DNA from: Carboxylicivirga mesophila
GTDB taxonomy: Bacteria; Bacteroidota; Bacteroidia; Bacteroidales; Marinilabiliaceae
Direction: 5' to 3'
Length of the DNA: 64,000 nt
Assembly (NCBI RefSeq): GCF_018271975.1
Contig: NZ_JAGUCN010000009.1
Location: 1-64,000, forward strand
The stretch's first letter is position 1; every line of letters begins with the position of its first letter. Made by a program: the position numbers and the translations under genes. Under the pieces are notes generated by a model. It made no database searches. It had not been told where the DNA came from and worked only from the letters and a program-made list of their open reading frames with translations. Positions 28,854 to 37,075 of the stretch are shown here, piece by piece.

Positions 28854-30965
28854 TTATAATAATTCTACTTTTCCTTTTGCTTCTTTTACTACTTCAATAG
28901 CAATCTGACGAGGTACTGTTGCGTACTCTAAGAATTCCATTGAAGAAGTAGCACGACCTGATGAAATGGTACGTAAAGCGGTTACATAACCAAACATCTC
29001 AGCCAATGGCACCTTAGCTTTTACTACACGTGCACCAGCTTTAGATTCCATACCTTCAACCTGACCGCGACGCTTGTTAAAGTCACCGATGATATCACCC
29101 ATGTACTCTTCAGGAGTCACAACTTCTACACGCATGATAGGCTCCAATAACTGAGGCTTAGCTTGTGCTGAGGCTGATTTGAATCCCTGACGGGCACAAA
29201 TTTCGAATGACAACTGGTCTGAATCGACAGCGTGGAAAGAACCATCGAATACAGTTACTTTTAGCGCTTCTACTTCACTACCGCACAGTACACCATTCAA
29301 CATAGCTTCTTTGAAACCCTTCTCAATAGATGGGATAAATTCTTTTGGAATGTTACCACCTTTGATAATGCTTTCGAACTGCAGACCTGTTTTACCTTCA
29401 TCTGCAGGTCCCATGCGGAACTGGATATCGGCAAACTTACCACGACCACCAGACTGCTTCTTGAATACTTCGCGAAGCTCAACTTCCTGAGTAATGGTTT
29501 CTTTGTATGTTACCTGAGGCTGACCCTGGTTACACTCTACTTTAAACTCACGCTTCAAACGGTCGATTAGTACCTCAAGGTGAAGCTCACCCATACCAGA
29601 GATGACAGTCTGACCAGTTTCTTCGTTAGTATTTACTTTAAATGTAGGATCCTCTTCAGCCAATTTACCAAGAGCAACGCCTAACTTATCCATGTCTTTT
29701 TGCGACAATGGCTCAACAGCAACACCAATTACTGGCTCTGGGAAGTCCATTGATTCCAAAACGATTGGATGTTTTTCGTTACAAAGTGTATCTCCAGTAC
29801 GGATATCTTTGAAACCAACACCTGCACAGATATCACCTGCTGAGATAACCTCACGTGGCAACTGCTTGTTTGATTTCATCTGATACAAACGTGAGATACG
29901 CTCTTTCTTATCAGTACGTGTATTTAATACGTATGAACCGGCTTCAATTTTACCAGAATATACACGCATAAATGCCAGACGACCTACGAATGGGTCAGTA
30001 GCAATTTTAAACGCTAGTGCAGATAATGGTTCCTCTTCATCCATCTTGTACGAAACTTCTTCACCAGTCTTAGGATTAACTCCTTCGATGGTACCGATAT
30101 CGCTTGGTGATGGCAGGTACTGGATAACCGCATCCAATAAACGCTGAACACCTTTGTTTTTAAAGGCTGAACCACACATCATCGGAGTAATGGTTTGAGC
30201 AATTGTTGCTTTACGAATTACTTCTAACATTTGCTCACGAGTGATTGAATCAGGATCCTCGAAATACATTTCCATCAGCTCATCATCGTGCTCGGCTACC
30301 GCTTCAACTAATTTTCCTCTCCACTCTTCAGCTTCTGCTTTCAAGTTTTCAGGAATTTCCTGAAGCTCGTAACGTGAACCCATTTGCTCATCATCGAACC
30401 AAACTACGGCTTTGTTTTCGATCAAATCGATAACACCTTCGAAGTTTTCTTCAGCTCCGATTGGAATTTGCAAAGGCACTGGGTTAGCACCTAACATTTC
30501 ACGTACCTGACGCACTACTTCGAAGAAGTTAGCACCTGAACGGTCCATTTTATTTACGAATCCGATACGTGGAACATTGTACTTGTTAGCCTGACGCCAT
30601 ACTGTTTCAGACTGAGGCTCAACACCACCAACTGCACAGAATAACGCAACAGCACCATCCAATACACGTAACGAACGCTCTACCTCTACAGTAAAGTCAA
30701 CGTGACCCGGGGTGTCAATGATGTTGATTTTGTTTTCAACACCTTCGTATATCCAGTTGGTTGTAACAGCTGCAGAAGTAATGGTAATACCACGCTCTTG
30801 CTCTTGCTCCATCCAGTCCATTGTAGCAGCACCATCGTGTACCTCACCAATTTTGTGAGTGATACCTGTGTAAAACAAGATACGCTCAGTAGTCGTTGTT
30901 TTACCGGCATCGATATGTGCCATGATACCAATGTTTCTGGTCTTTTTAAGATCTGCCTTTCCCAT
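28854..30965 (-). CDS. fusA: Elongation factor G
   Basis: Translocation GTPase, 703 residues. G1 [10 protein letters not shown]2 [10 protein letters not shown]3 DTPGHVD and G4 NKMD are all present in the N-terminal domain, followed by domains II-V (the domain IV segment [13 protein letters not shown] and the C-terminal [20 protein letters not shown]). It lies between rpsG and rpsJ; tuf is not next to it, so the str operon lacks EF-Tu here. Confidence 0.97.
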   Translation of the reverse strand: MGKADLKKTRNIGIMAHIDAGKTTTTERILFYTGITHKIGEVHDGAATMDWMEQEQERGITITSAAVTTNWIYEGVENKINIIDTPGHVDFTVEVERSLRVLDGAVALFCAVGGVEPQSETVWRQANKYNVPRIGFVNKMDRSGANFFEVVRQVREMLGANPVPLQIPIGAEENFEGVIDLIENKAVVWFDDEQMGSRYELQEIPENLKAEAEEWRGKLVEAVAEHDDELMEMYFEDPDSITREQMLEVIRKATIAQTITPMMCGSAFKNKGVQRLLDAVIQYLPSPSDIGTIEGVNPKTGEEVSYKMDEEEPLSALAFKIATDPFVGRLAFMRVYSGKIEAGSYVLNTRTDKKERISRLYQMKSNKQLPREVISAGDICAGVGFKDIRTGDTLCNEKHPIVLESMDFPEPVIGVAVEPLSQKDMDKLGVALGKLAEEDPTFKVNTNEETGQTVISGMGELHLEVLIDRLKREFKVECNQGQPQVTYKETITQEVELREVFKKQSGGRGKFADIQFRMGPADEGKTGLQFESIIKGGNIPKEFIPSIEKGFKEAMLNGVLCGSEVEALKVTVFDGSFHAVDSDQLSFEICARQGFKSASAQAKPQLLEPIMRVEVVTPEEYMGDIIGDFNKRRGQVEGMESKAGARVVKAKVPLAEMFGYVTALRTISSGRATSSMEFLEYATVPRQIAIEVVKEAKGKVELL

Positions 30966-30990
30966 GACAATAATTTCTTAAATATTTAGA

Positions 30991-31467
30991 TTAAAATCTG
31001 AAGTGAGCAAAAGCACGGTTAGCTTCTGCCATTTTATGCATGTCTTCTTTCTTCTTGAAGGCAGCGCCTTCTAAATTGTATGCAGCAACAATTTCAGCAG
31101 ATAATTTTTCTGCCATTGATTTTCCGCTACGTTTGCGAGCGTATAAAATCAAATGCTTCATGCCGATAGATACTTTACGGGCCGGACGAATTTCTGTAGG
31201 AACCTGGAAAGTAGCACCACCAACACGTCGGCTTTTTACCTCCACCGAAGGAGTGATGTTTTCAAGTGCTTTTTTGAAATACTCCAATACTGGCTTTCCA
31301 TCTTTTTCAGCTTTTTCAGCTACACGCTCCATGGCGTCGTAAAAGATTTTGAAAGCGATTGATTTTTTACCATCGTACATCATGTTATTCACAAACTGAG
31401 TAACAGTTGTATCGCTAAACTTTGGATCTGGTAAAATAATCCTCTTTTTTGGTTTACTTTTTCTCAT
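30991..31467 (-). CDS. rpsG: 30S ribosomal protein S7
   Basis: 158 residues, head assembly initiator. Recognised from [35 protein letters not shown] and the C-terminal [20 protein letters not shown]. Confidence 0.96.
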   Translation of the reverse strand: MRKSKPKKRIILPDPKFSDTTVTQFVNNMMYDGKKSIAFKIFYDAMERVAEKAEKDGKPVLEYFKKALENITPSVEVKSRRVGGATFQVPTEIRPARKVSIGMKHLILYARKRSGKSMAEKLSAEIVAAYNLEGAAFKKKEDMHKMAEANRAFAHFRF

Positions 31468-31582
31468 CTCTTCTTTTGTTTACTTTGTTATCCTCTTGGC
31501 TGTCTTGACTAGTCTTCAATGCTATGCATTTACTCATCCAGTTAATTAACCAAGTAAACAACGCACTTCACAATGTCTTTAA

Positions 31583-31966
31583 TTACTTTTTAGCAGCTTT
31601 TGGTTTTTTAGTACCATACTTTGAACGGCGCTGCGTACGTCCGTCAACTCCTGATGCATCTAATGCTCCACGCACTAAGTGATAACGTACACCTGGAAGG
31701 TCTTTTACCCTACCTCCGCGCACCAATACAATTGAGTGCTCTTGCAGGTTGTGTCCTTCTCCAGGGATGTAAGCGTTAATCTCCTTACCGTTGGTTAAAC
31801 GCACCCTTGCTACCTTCCTCATGGCAGAGTTAGGCTTCTTTGGTGTAGTGGTATACACCCTCACACACACGCCTCGACGTTGAGGACATGCATCTAAAGC
31901 ACGTGACTTACTTTTTTCCACCTGCTTGTTTCGTCCTTTTCTAACTAACTGATGAATTGTTGGCAT
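31583..31966 (-). CDS. rpsL: 30S ribosomal protein S12
   Basis: I chose the ATG at 31966 (127 residues, [14 protein letters not shown]), the conserved family start. The frame stays open back to 32044, but that extension overlaps the proximal promoter. The decoding-centre loop [20 protein letters not shown] and [20 protein letters not shown] are present. The lysine in TPKKPNSA corresponds to the streptomycin-resistance position (inference by alignment in mind). First gene of the supercluster. Confidence 0.96.
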   Translation of the reverse strand: MPTIHQLVRKGRNKQVEKSKSRALDACPQRRGVCVRVYTTTPKKPNSAMRKVARVRLTNGKEINAYIPGEGHNLQEHSIVLVRGGRVKDLPGVRYHLVRGALDASGVDGRTQRRSKYGTKKPKAAKK

Positions 31967-32012
31967 AAAATTTAAATATATTGCATTAAACAATTTCGTT
32001 CTAAACGGGGTG

Positions 32013-32020
32013 CAAAGGTA
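32013..32020 (-). promoter_or_regulatory. rpsL-proximal promoter -7 element
   Basis: On minus the sequence reads TACCTTTG, a full match to TAnnTTTG, about 47 bases before the rpsL ATG. The -33 position holds only a T-rich GGTTTTAT, so this may be the weaker of two promoters. Confidence 0.6.
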
Positions 32021-32086
32021 CACTAATCCCTTATAAAACCCCACTGATTTTCAGCCTTTTTGACAACTTTAGACAAAAAAGCGCTG

Positions 32087-32119
32087 CAAAAGTACTAATT
32101 TTCAATGAAAAAAGAACAA
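32087..32119 (-). promoter_or_regulatory. rpsL-distal promoter
   Basis: On minus: TTG (32117-32119), a 22-base spacer, TACTTTTG (32087-32094). A second promoter about 75 bases upstream of the first is common for a heavily transcribed ribosomal operon. Confidence 0.65.
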
Positions 32120-32233
32120 GCCTTGCTTTATTTTTTTCTCAATCAATCTATATTTTCTCTCTAGAAAACAATTTGTTAGTTCAGGCAGCGGGAAACAATG
32201 AACATCATTCCCCCATTATCGACAAACAAGCCC

Positions 32234-32263
32234 TTGACAAACCAATTTCATGCCATAATTTCG
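32234..32263 (+). promoter_or_regulatory. M28 peptidase promoter
   Basis: TTG (32234-32236), a 19-base spacer, TAATTTCG (32256-32263). The last part reads TTCG instead of TTTG, the same variant as at pssA. It lies 25 bases before the gene start. Confidence 0.6.
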
Positions 32264-32287
32264 CCTATCTAAAAAAAACTTGTGAAT

Positions 32288-33841
32288 ATGAAGACGCTAA
32301 ACATTCCACTTTTCCTGAGCCTACTCGTTTTTAACCTGGGAGCATTTGCGCAGGAACATATACAACGCGGACTGGCCACCATTAACCGTAATAGCCTTGA
32401 AGCACAACTGGCCTTTTTATCATCGGATTGGTTTGAAGGACGCGAGGCGACTACCAAAGGCGCATATATGGCTGCCGACTACCTGGCCTCGCTATACCAG
32501 TCAAACGGTCTTTCGCCATTTACTGATAACAGCTATTTTCAAAAAGTTCCTTTGCTGGTGGCTCATGCACCCCACAAAGCCACAATCGCACTCAAAACCA
32601 ATGAACTTGAAACAAAATACGCATTTCCTGAACATTTTAGAGCAGAAAGAATCCACGCGTCATTTGCATTGGAGGCAGCACCTGTTTGGGCAGGTTATGG
32701 CATTAACTCCGGGCAGCTAAAAGAGGTAAATACAGGCAGGAGCAAAGGCAAAATTATGATTCGCTTAACCGGATTGCCAGAAGCGACGGAAGGCAGTAAA
32801 CTTCAGCAACTACTTAGCCAGCAAACAGAACAAGAATTACACACTATTAAAAAGCAACTGCTGGAACAGTCGGAGGCAGTAGCCATCCTGGAATACGACG
32901 TAAATGATCCAAACCTAGAGGCCTCGATTGCTAAAACACCGACTTATGAAGCCGCAGCAGAACAGGTACTTAACAAGCGTTCATCAGGTATTTACCAGAA
33001 AAGCTTATTTCTAACAGACGAACCTAGGAAAGGCCCCTATCAGTTTAAAGTGTCTAAAGCTATCATGGAAAGCCTCATCCCCAACTTTGAGCAATTCCTA
33101 AACAACTATCTGGCCGACCTGCAAAACCTGAGCATCAACTCCAAAGTTCCATTCTCTGCCAGCTCCCTGAAACTTGAAGCCGAAGCACATGTGGAGCTGA
33201 AGCAATGTAATAATGTAATTGCTATGATTGAAGGCTCCGAAAAGCCTGAAGAGGTGATTGTTGTTGGTGCCCACTACGATCACCTGGGTAGTTACAATGG
33301 TTACATCTGGAATGGTGCTGATGATAACGGCTCCGGCGCTATTGGCGTTGCTGCCATTGCCAAAGCATTCATGGCGACTGGTGTACAACCCAAACGCACC
33401 GTGATTTTTGCCAACTGGACGGCTGAGGAAAGAGGCTTATTTGGCTCACGGTACTTTGTTAAACACTTTAAAGATATCGACAAAATCAAATACTACCACA
33501 ACTACGATATGATTGGCCGCAGCTACAACTATGAACAACCCGACTCAGCGGTATCATTATTATATACTAAAGAATGGGCTCAAGCAGAAACATTGTGTAA
33601 ACAATACAACAAAGAGTATCAGCTTGGCTTAAAAATAAACTTCAGCGCCTGGGACAACCCCACCAGCGGCAGCGATAATGCACCATTTGCTAAAAAAGGT
33701 ATTCCTATCATGTGGTTTCATACCGGCGGACACGAATCATACCATATGCCATCAGATCATGTTGACAGAATAGATTGGCAGAAGCTGGAAGCCATAGTAA
33801 AAACAAGCTTTCTGACTCTTTGGAACTTAGCTAACGAATAG
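32288..33841 (+). CDS. Secreted M28-family zinc peptidase
   Basis: I chose the ATG at 32288 (517 aa); a GTG lies two codons upstream. MKTLNIPLFLSLLVFNLGAFAQ is a signal peptide, so the enzyme is exported to the periplasm or beyond. The C-terminal half carries the dimetal site of M28 aminopeptidases: VGAHYDHLG (His), NGADDNGSGAIG (bridging Asp), TAEERGLFGSRYF (catalytic Glu and metal Glu) and the final HESYHMPSDHVD (His). A less conserved 250-residue N-terminal region with an inserted helical, Gln/Glu-rich stretch precedes it. It probably trims peptides outside the cytoplasm; the substrate is unknown. Monocistronic. Confidence 0.88.
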   Translation: MKTLNIPLFLSLLVFNLGAFAQEHIQRGLATINRNSLEAQLAFLSSDWFEGREATTKGAYMAADYLASLYQSNGLSPFTDNSYFQKVPLLVAHAPHKATIALKTNELETKYAFPEHFRAERIHASFALEAAPVWAGYGINSGQLKEVNTGRSKGKIMIRLTGLPEATEGSKLQQLLSQQTEQELHTIKKQLLEQSEAVAILEYDVNDPNLEASIAKTPTYEAAAEQVLNKRSSGIYQKSLFLTDEPRKGPYQFKVSKAIMESLIPNFEQFLNNYLADLQNLSINSKVPFSASSLKLEAEAHVELKQCNNVIAMIEGSEKPEEVIVVGAHYDHLGSYNGYIWNGADDNGSGAIGVAAIAKAFMATGVQPKRTVIFANWTAEERGLFGSRYFVKHFKDIDKIKYYHNYDMIGRSYNYEQPDSAVSLLYTKEWAQAETLCKQYNKEYQLGLKINFSAWDNPTSGSDNAPFAKKGIPIMWFHTGGHESYHMPSDHVDRIDWQKLEAIVKTSFLTLWNLANE

Positions 33842-33893
33842 TCGAAAACACAATTGGTGAAGTTTTTATTAGGAGCAAAGCAATTTTATGCTT

Positions 33894-33901
33894 TATCTTT
33901 G
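33894..33901 (+). promoter_or_regulatory. Possible fabD promoter -7 element
   Basis: TATCTTTG matches TAnnTTTG fully. No TTTG is seen at the right distance upstream. If used, it gives an unusually long leader of about 175 bases before fabD. Confidence 0.45.
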
Positions 33902-33920
33902 CCCAGATAAATTTAACGCA

Positions 33921-34061
33921 TTAATGGCTCTCGTCAACCGTGAGCCTTTGTTGTTTGCAGCATAAGGCACCTAATACCGGGATGAGTACCATTAAAATTT
34001 AAATTATTAAGCAGGTCACAAAAAACAACAATTATCGTTCTTAACAACACTTGTGACCTGC
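33921..34061 (+). promoter_or_regulatory. Structured fabD leader region
   Basis: Two separate structures are visible. TAATGG (33921-33926) and CCATTA (33989-33994) could close a multi-helix domain that contains the small hairpins CTC/GAG and CCTT/AAGG. An 11-base perfect inverted repeat, GCAGGTCACAA (34011-34021) and TTGTGACCTGC (34051-34061), ends 18 bases before the fabD ATG. A 13-codon ORF (MALVNREPLLFAA) starts at 33923. It could be an operator, a riboregulator or a terminator remnant; I recognise no known riboswitch. Confidence 0.4.
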
Positions 34062-34079
34062 AAAATAAAACAAACAGAT

Positions 34080-34970
34080 ATGAAAGCATTTGTATTTCCG
34101 GGCCAGGGTGCCCAATACGTTGGAATGGGTAAAGATCTTTACGAAAACTCACCAATGGCGAAGGAACTATTTGAAAAAGCAAATGAAATTTTAGGTTTCC
34201 GCATTACCGATCTGATGTTTGAAGGAACTGACGAAGACCTGAAACAAACAAAAGTAACACAGCCAGCCATCTTTTTACACTCTGTGATATTAGCCAAAAC
34301 ACTCGGCGACGCGTTTAAACCAGAAATGACAGCCGGACATTCACTGGGTGAATTTTCAGCTTTAGTTGCTGCAGGCGCTATGAACTTCGAAGACGGACTA
34401 AAACTTGTTTCGCAACGTGCACAGGCCATGCAAAAAGCTTGCGAGATTGAGCCATCAACCATGGCTGCAATCGTTGGCCTGGAAGATGCCATTGTGGAAG
34501 AGGTATGCAAAAGCATTGAAGATGTTGTGGTAGCGGCTAACTATAACTGTCCCGGCCAATTGGTAATTTCAGGTTCAATTGCAGGTGTTGATAAAGCATG
34601 TGAGCTATTAACTGAAAAAGGAGCCAAGCGTGCCCTTAAGTTACCTGTAGGAGGTGCCTTCCACTCTCCTTTAATGGAACCAGCGCGTACTGAACTGGCT
34701 GCGGCAATTGAGGCTACTGAATTCAGCACCCCTGTATGCCCTATTTACCAGAACGTAAACGCACAGGCTGTAACCGATCCGGCTACTATTAAAGAAAATC
34801 TGGTTGCTCAGTTAACAGCTCCTGTTCGCTGGACACAAACAGTACAAAACATGATTGCTGATGGCGTATCATCATTCACTGAAGTTGGTCCTGGTAAAGT
34901 ACTACAAGGATTGGTAAAGAAAGTGGATCGCAAAATGGAAACTAACGGATTCAGCACTTACCAAGGCTAA
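34080..34970 (+). CDS. fabD: Malonyl-CoA:ACP transacylase
   Basis: Loads malonyl groups onto acyl carrier protein for fatty acid synthesis. I chose the ATG at 34080 (296 aa); a GTG nine codons upstream lies in the inverted repeat and adds non-family residues. FPGQGAQ is at 6-12, the nucleophile Ser88 is in GHSLGEFSALVAAG, and the catalytic His195 is in GGAFHSPLMEPA. It stands alone rather than in a fab cluster, as is common in Bacteroidota. A bidirectional terminator follows. Confidence 0.95.
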   Translation: MKAFVFPGQGAQYVGMGKDLYENSPMAKELFEKANEILGFRITDLMFEGTDEDLKQTKVTQPAIFLHSVILAKTLGDAFKPEMTAGHSLGEFSALVAAGAMNFEDGLKLVSQRAQAMQKACEIEPSTMAAIVGLEDAIVEEVCKSIEDVVVAANYNCPGQLVISGSIAGVDKACELLTEKGAKRALKLPVGGAFHSPLMEPARTELAAAIEATEFSTPVCPIYQNVNAQAVTDPATIKENLVAQLTAPVRWTQTVQNMIADGVSSFTEVGPGKVLQGLVKKVDRKMETNGFSTYQG

Positions 34971-35015
34971 AAATAGTTCGTTAGTTCATTTGACTAATAG
35001 ATTTATAGATATAAC

Positions 35016-35045
35016 AAAGGCAAGCTTTTCGGCTTGCCTTTTGTT
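35016..35045. terminator. Bidirectional terminator between fabD and acs
   Basis: Ten-base perfect arms AAAGGCAAGC (35016-35025) and GCTTGCCTTT (35032-35041) with a TTTTCG loop, with T-runs in both directions between convergent genes. Confidence 0.88.
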
Positions 35046-35048
35046 TTG

Positions 35049-36938
35049 TTAATCATCCAAAGTACTCAAGTCGCCTTCATCTTCACCCAGTGCTCTGGCC
35101 TTTAACACCCGACGCATAATTTTCCCGCTTCGCGTCTTCGGCAACGATTCGGCAAAGATCACCTCTTCGGGCCGGGCAATGGGTCCCATTACCTTGGCTA
35201 CATGATCGAGGAGTTCCTTCGCTAATTCTTTGGTTCCGGTCAATCCAGCCTTAAGAATCACATACAGATGTATGCCACTTCCTTTTAGTTCATGTGGCAA
35301 AGCGATGGCAGCTGCTTCCGCAACATCGGAATGACTGACTGCTGCACTCTCGATTTCTGCAGTTCCCAAACGGTAACCACTTACTTTTATCACATCATCA
35401 CTTCGCCCGATAATCCAGAAATACCCATCCTCGTCCTTCCGGGCCGAATCACCGGCATGATAATACTTCTGCTTCTCAAACTTTGACCAATAGGTTTCGT
35501 TATAACGGTTATCATCTCCCATAATGGTGCGGGCCATGCCAGGCCACGGATTTTTAATGACCAGGGCTCCCACCTCATTGGCAGCTACATCATTCCCCTG
35601 CTCATCAACCACTCCCACTTCGTGCCCAAAGAACGGCTTGGTAGCTGAACCAGGCTTTAGTGGAGTAACAGGTAGCGGTGTAATCACAAATCCACCTGTC
35701 TCGGTTTGCCACCAGGTATCCATAATTGGGCACTGCTTCTTACCCACCACTTCATGGTACCATCTCCATGCTTCAGGATTTATAGGTTCGCCAACAGAAC
35801 CCAATAAACGCAAAGAACTTATATCATGTCGGTTGACCCACGATTCTCCATAACGCATTAAGCCCCGAATGGCAGTAGGTGATGTATATAAAACGGTAAT
35901 ACCATATTTATCAATCATGCGCCACCACCTATCAGGGTATGGATGATTAGGCGCCCCTTCGTACATAAATATGGTAGAACCATTGATTAGAGGCCCATAC
36001 ACCATGTAACTGTGCCCGGTAATCCATCCCGGATCGGCAGCACACCACCAGCGATCTTCCGGTTTAATATCGAATACCATACGATGCGTAGCTGAAGTAT
36101 AAACACTGTACCCGCCATGCGTATGTACCAGTCCTTTGGGTTTGCCCGTTGAGCCAGAAGTGTACAACAGAAACAGCATATCCTCAGCATCCATTTCTTC
36201 TGTTTCGCATTTATGGCTGGCAATAGGCAATGCTTTTAAATCGTGATACCAATAATCACGGTCGTTCTCCATGTATACCTCCTCGCCTGTTCGCTTAACT
36301 GTAATACACACCTCCATGGTGGGTGATAGCTCCATGGCTTTATTCACAATATCTTTCAGGCGGGTTGGTTTACCTCTTCTAAAGCCACCATCAGCAGTAA
36401 TAACTACACGACTATTGGCAGCATTAATACGTTCAGCCAAAGCTTCATGACTAAAGCCCCCATATACCACACTATGAGCTGCTCCAATTTTGGCGCAGGC
36501 CAGCATCGCAAATATCTGCTCTGGTATCTGCGGCATATATATGGTGACAATATCCCCTTTATGCACACCCATTGCCTTGAGTATATTGGCAAACTCACAC
36601 ACCTCACGATTGAGCGCATGATAGGAATACGTTTTCAGATCGCCTGGCTCACCTTCCCATATAAAAGCCAGTTTGTTACGATTAGCCGTCTTGAGGTGGC
36701 GGTCGATAGCATTTTGGATGATATTGGTTTTACCCCCGGTAAACCATTTATAAAACGGATGATTAGAGTCATCCAGGACTTTATCCCATGGCTTATACCA
36801 GTCAAGTCGTTTGGCCTCTTCAGCCCAAAAGCCTTCCCTGTTTTTAATCGATTCATGGTATAAATCATCATATGACTTAACGGTGGCATAATCCATCACT
36901 TCCTGCGACGGATATACGAAATCTTTTGAGTCCATCAT
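35049..36938 (-). CDS. acs: Acetyl-CoA synthetase (AMP-forming)
   Basis: Activates acetate to acetyl-CoA through acetyl-AMP. 629 residues. The P-loop-like motif YTSGSTGKPKGLVHTHGGY, the acetyl-site region WWCAADPGWITGHSY, the adenylate motif DTWWQTETGG, and the C-terminal catalytic-lysine segment PKTRSGKIMRRVLKA are present. That lysine is the usual acetylation-controlled residue. The N terminus (SYDDLYHESIKNREGFWAEEA) is typical of true acetyl-CoA synthetase rather than other acyl-CoA ligases. Monocistronic on minus. Confidence 0.93.
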   Translation of the reverse strand: MMDSKDFVYPSQEVMDYATVKSYDDLYHESIKNREGFWAEEAKRLDWYKPWDKVLDDSNHPFYKWFTGGKTNIIQNAIDRHLKTANRNKLAFIWEGEPGDLKTYSYHALNREVCEFANILKAMGVHKGDIVTIYMPQIPEQIFAMLACAKIGAAHSVVYGGFSHEALAERINAANSRVVITADGGFRRGKPTRLKDIVNKAMELSPTMEVCITVKRTGEEVYMENDRDYWYHDLKALPIASHKCETEEMDAEDMLFLLYTSGSTGKPKGLVHTHGGYSVYTSATHRMVFDIKPEDRWWCAADPGWITGHSYMVYGPLINGSTIFMYEGAPNHPYPDRWWRMIDKYGITVLYTSPTAIRGLMRYGESWVNRHDISSLRLLGSVGEPINPEAWRWYHEVVGKKQCPIMDTWWQTETGGFVITPLPVTPLKPGSATKPFFGHEVGVVDEQGNDVAANEVGALVIKNPWPGMARTIMGDDNRYNETYWSKFEKQKYYHAGDSARKDEDGYFWIIGRSDDVIKVSGYRLGTAEIESAAVSHSDVAEAAAIALPHELKGSGIHLYVILKAGLTGTKELAKELLDHVAKVMGPIARPEEVIFAESLPKTRSGKIMRRVLKARALGEDEGDLSTLDD

Positions 36939-37046
36939 AAAACTTCAGCTTATCTCTTTTGGTTAATAATGTGATTGTCACCAAGATATAAATTGAAAAC
37001 TTTATTTACAATATTTTCAGACTCTTTATTCTTAATAGTATTCATA

Positions 37047-37071
37047 AGAAAAGCCTTCTAAAAGGCTTTTC
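37047..37071 (-). terminator. Terminator of the receiver/PEP-synthase-like gene
   Basis: Arms AAAAGCCTT and AAGGCTTTT around a short loop, just after the stop at 37076 on minus. The T's are inside the stem ends rather than a long tail, so strength is moderate. Confidence 0.6.
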
Positions 37072-37075
37072 TCAA

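Noticed and set aside
31967-32044. N-terminal extension of S12
   Set aside because: The extension overlaps the TACCTTTG promoter element, and S12 universally starts near MPTI.
33923-33964. Short ORF MALVNREPLLFAA as an amino-acid leader peptide for fabD
   Set aside because: It has no repeated regulatory codon and no clear terminator/antiterminator pair; kept only as part of the fabD leader finding.
34053-34079. Upstream GTG start for fabD
   Set aside because: It lies within the 11-base inverted repeat and adds nine residues not part of the family; the ATG at 34080 begins exactly at the conserved MKAFVFPGQG.
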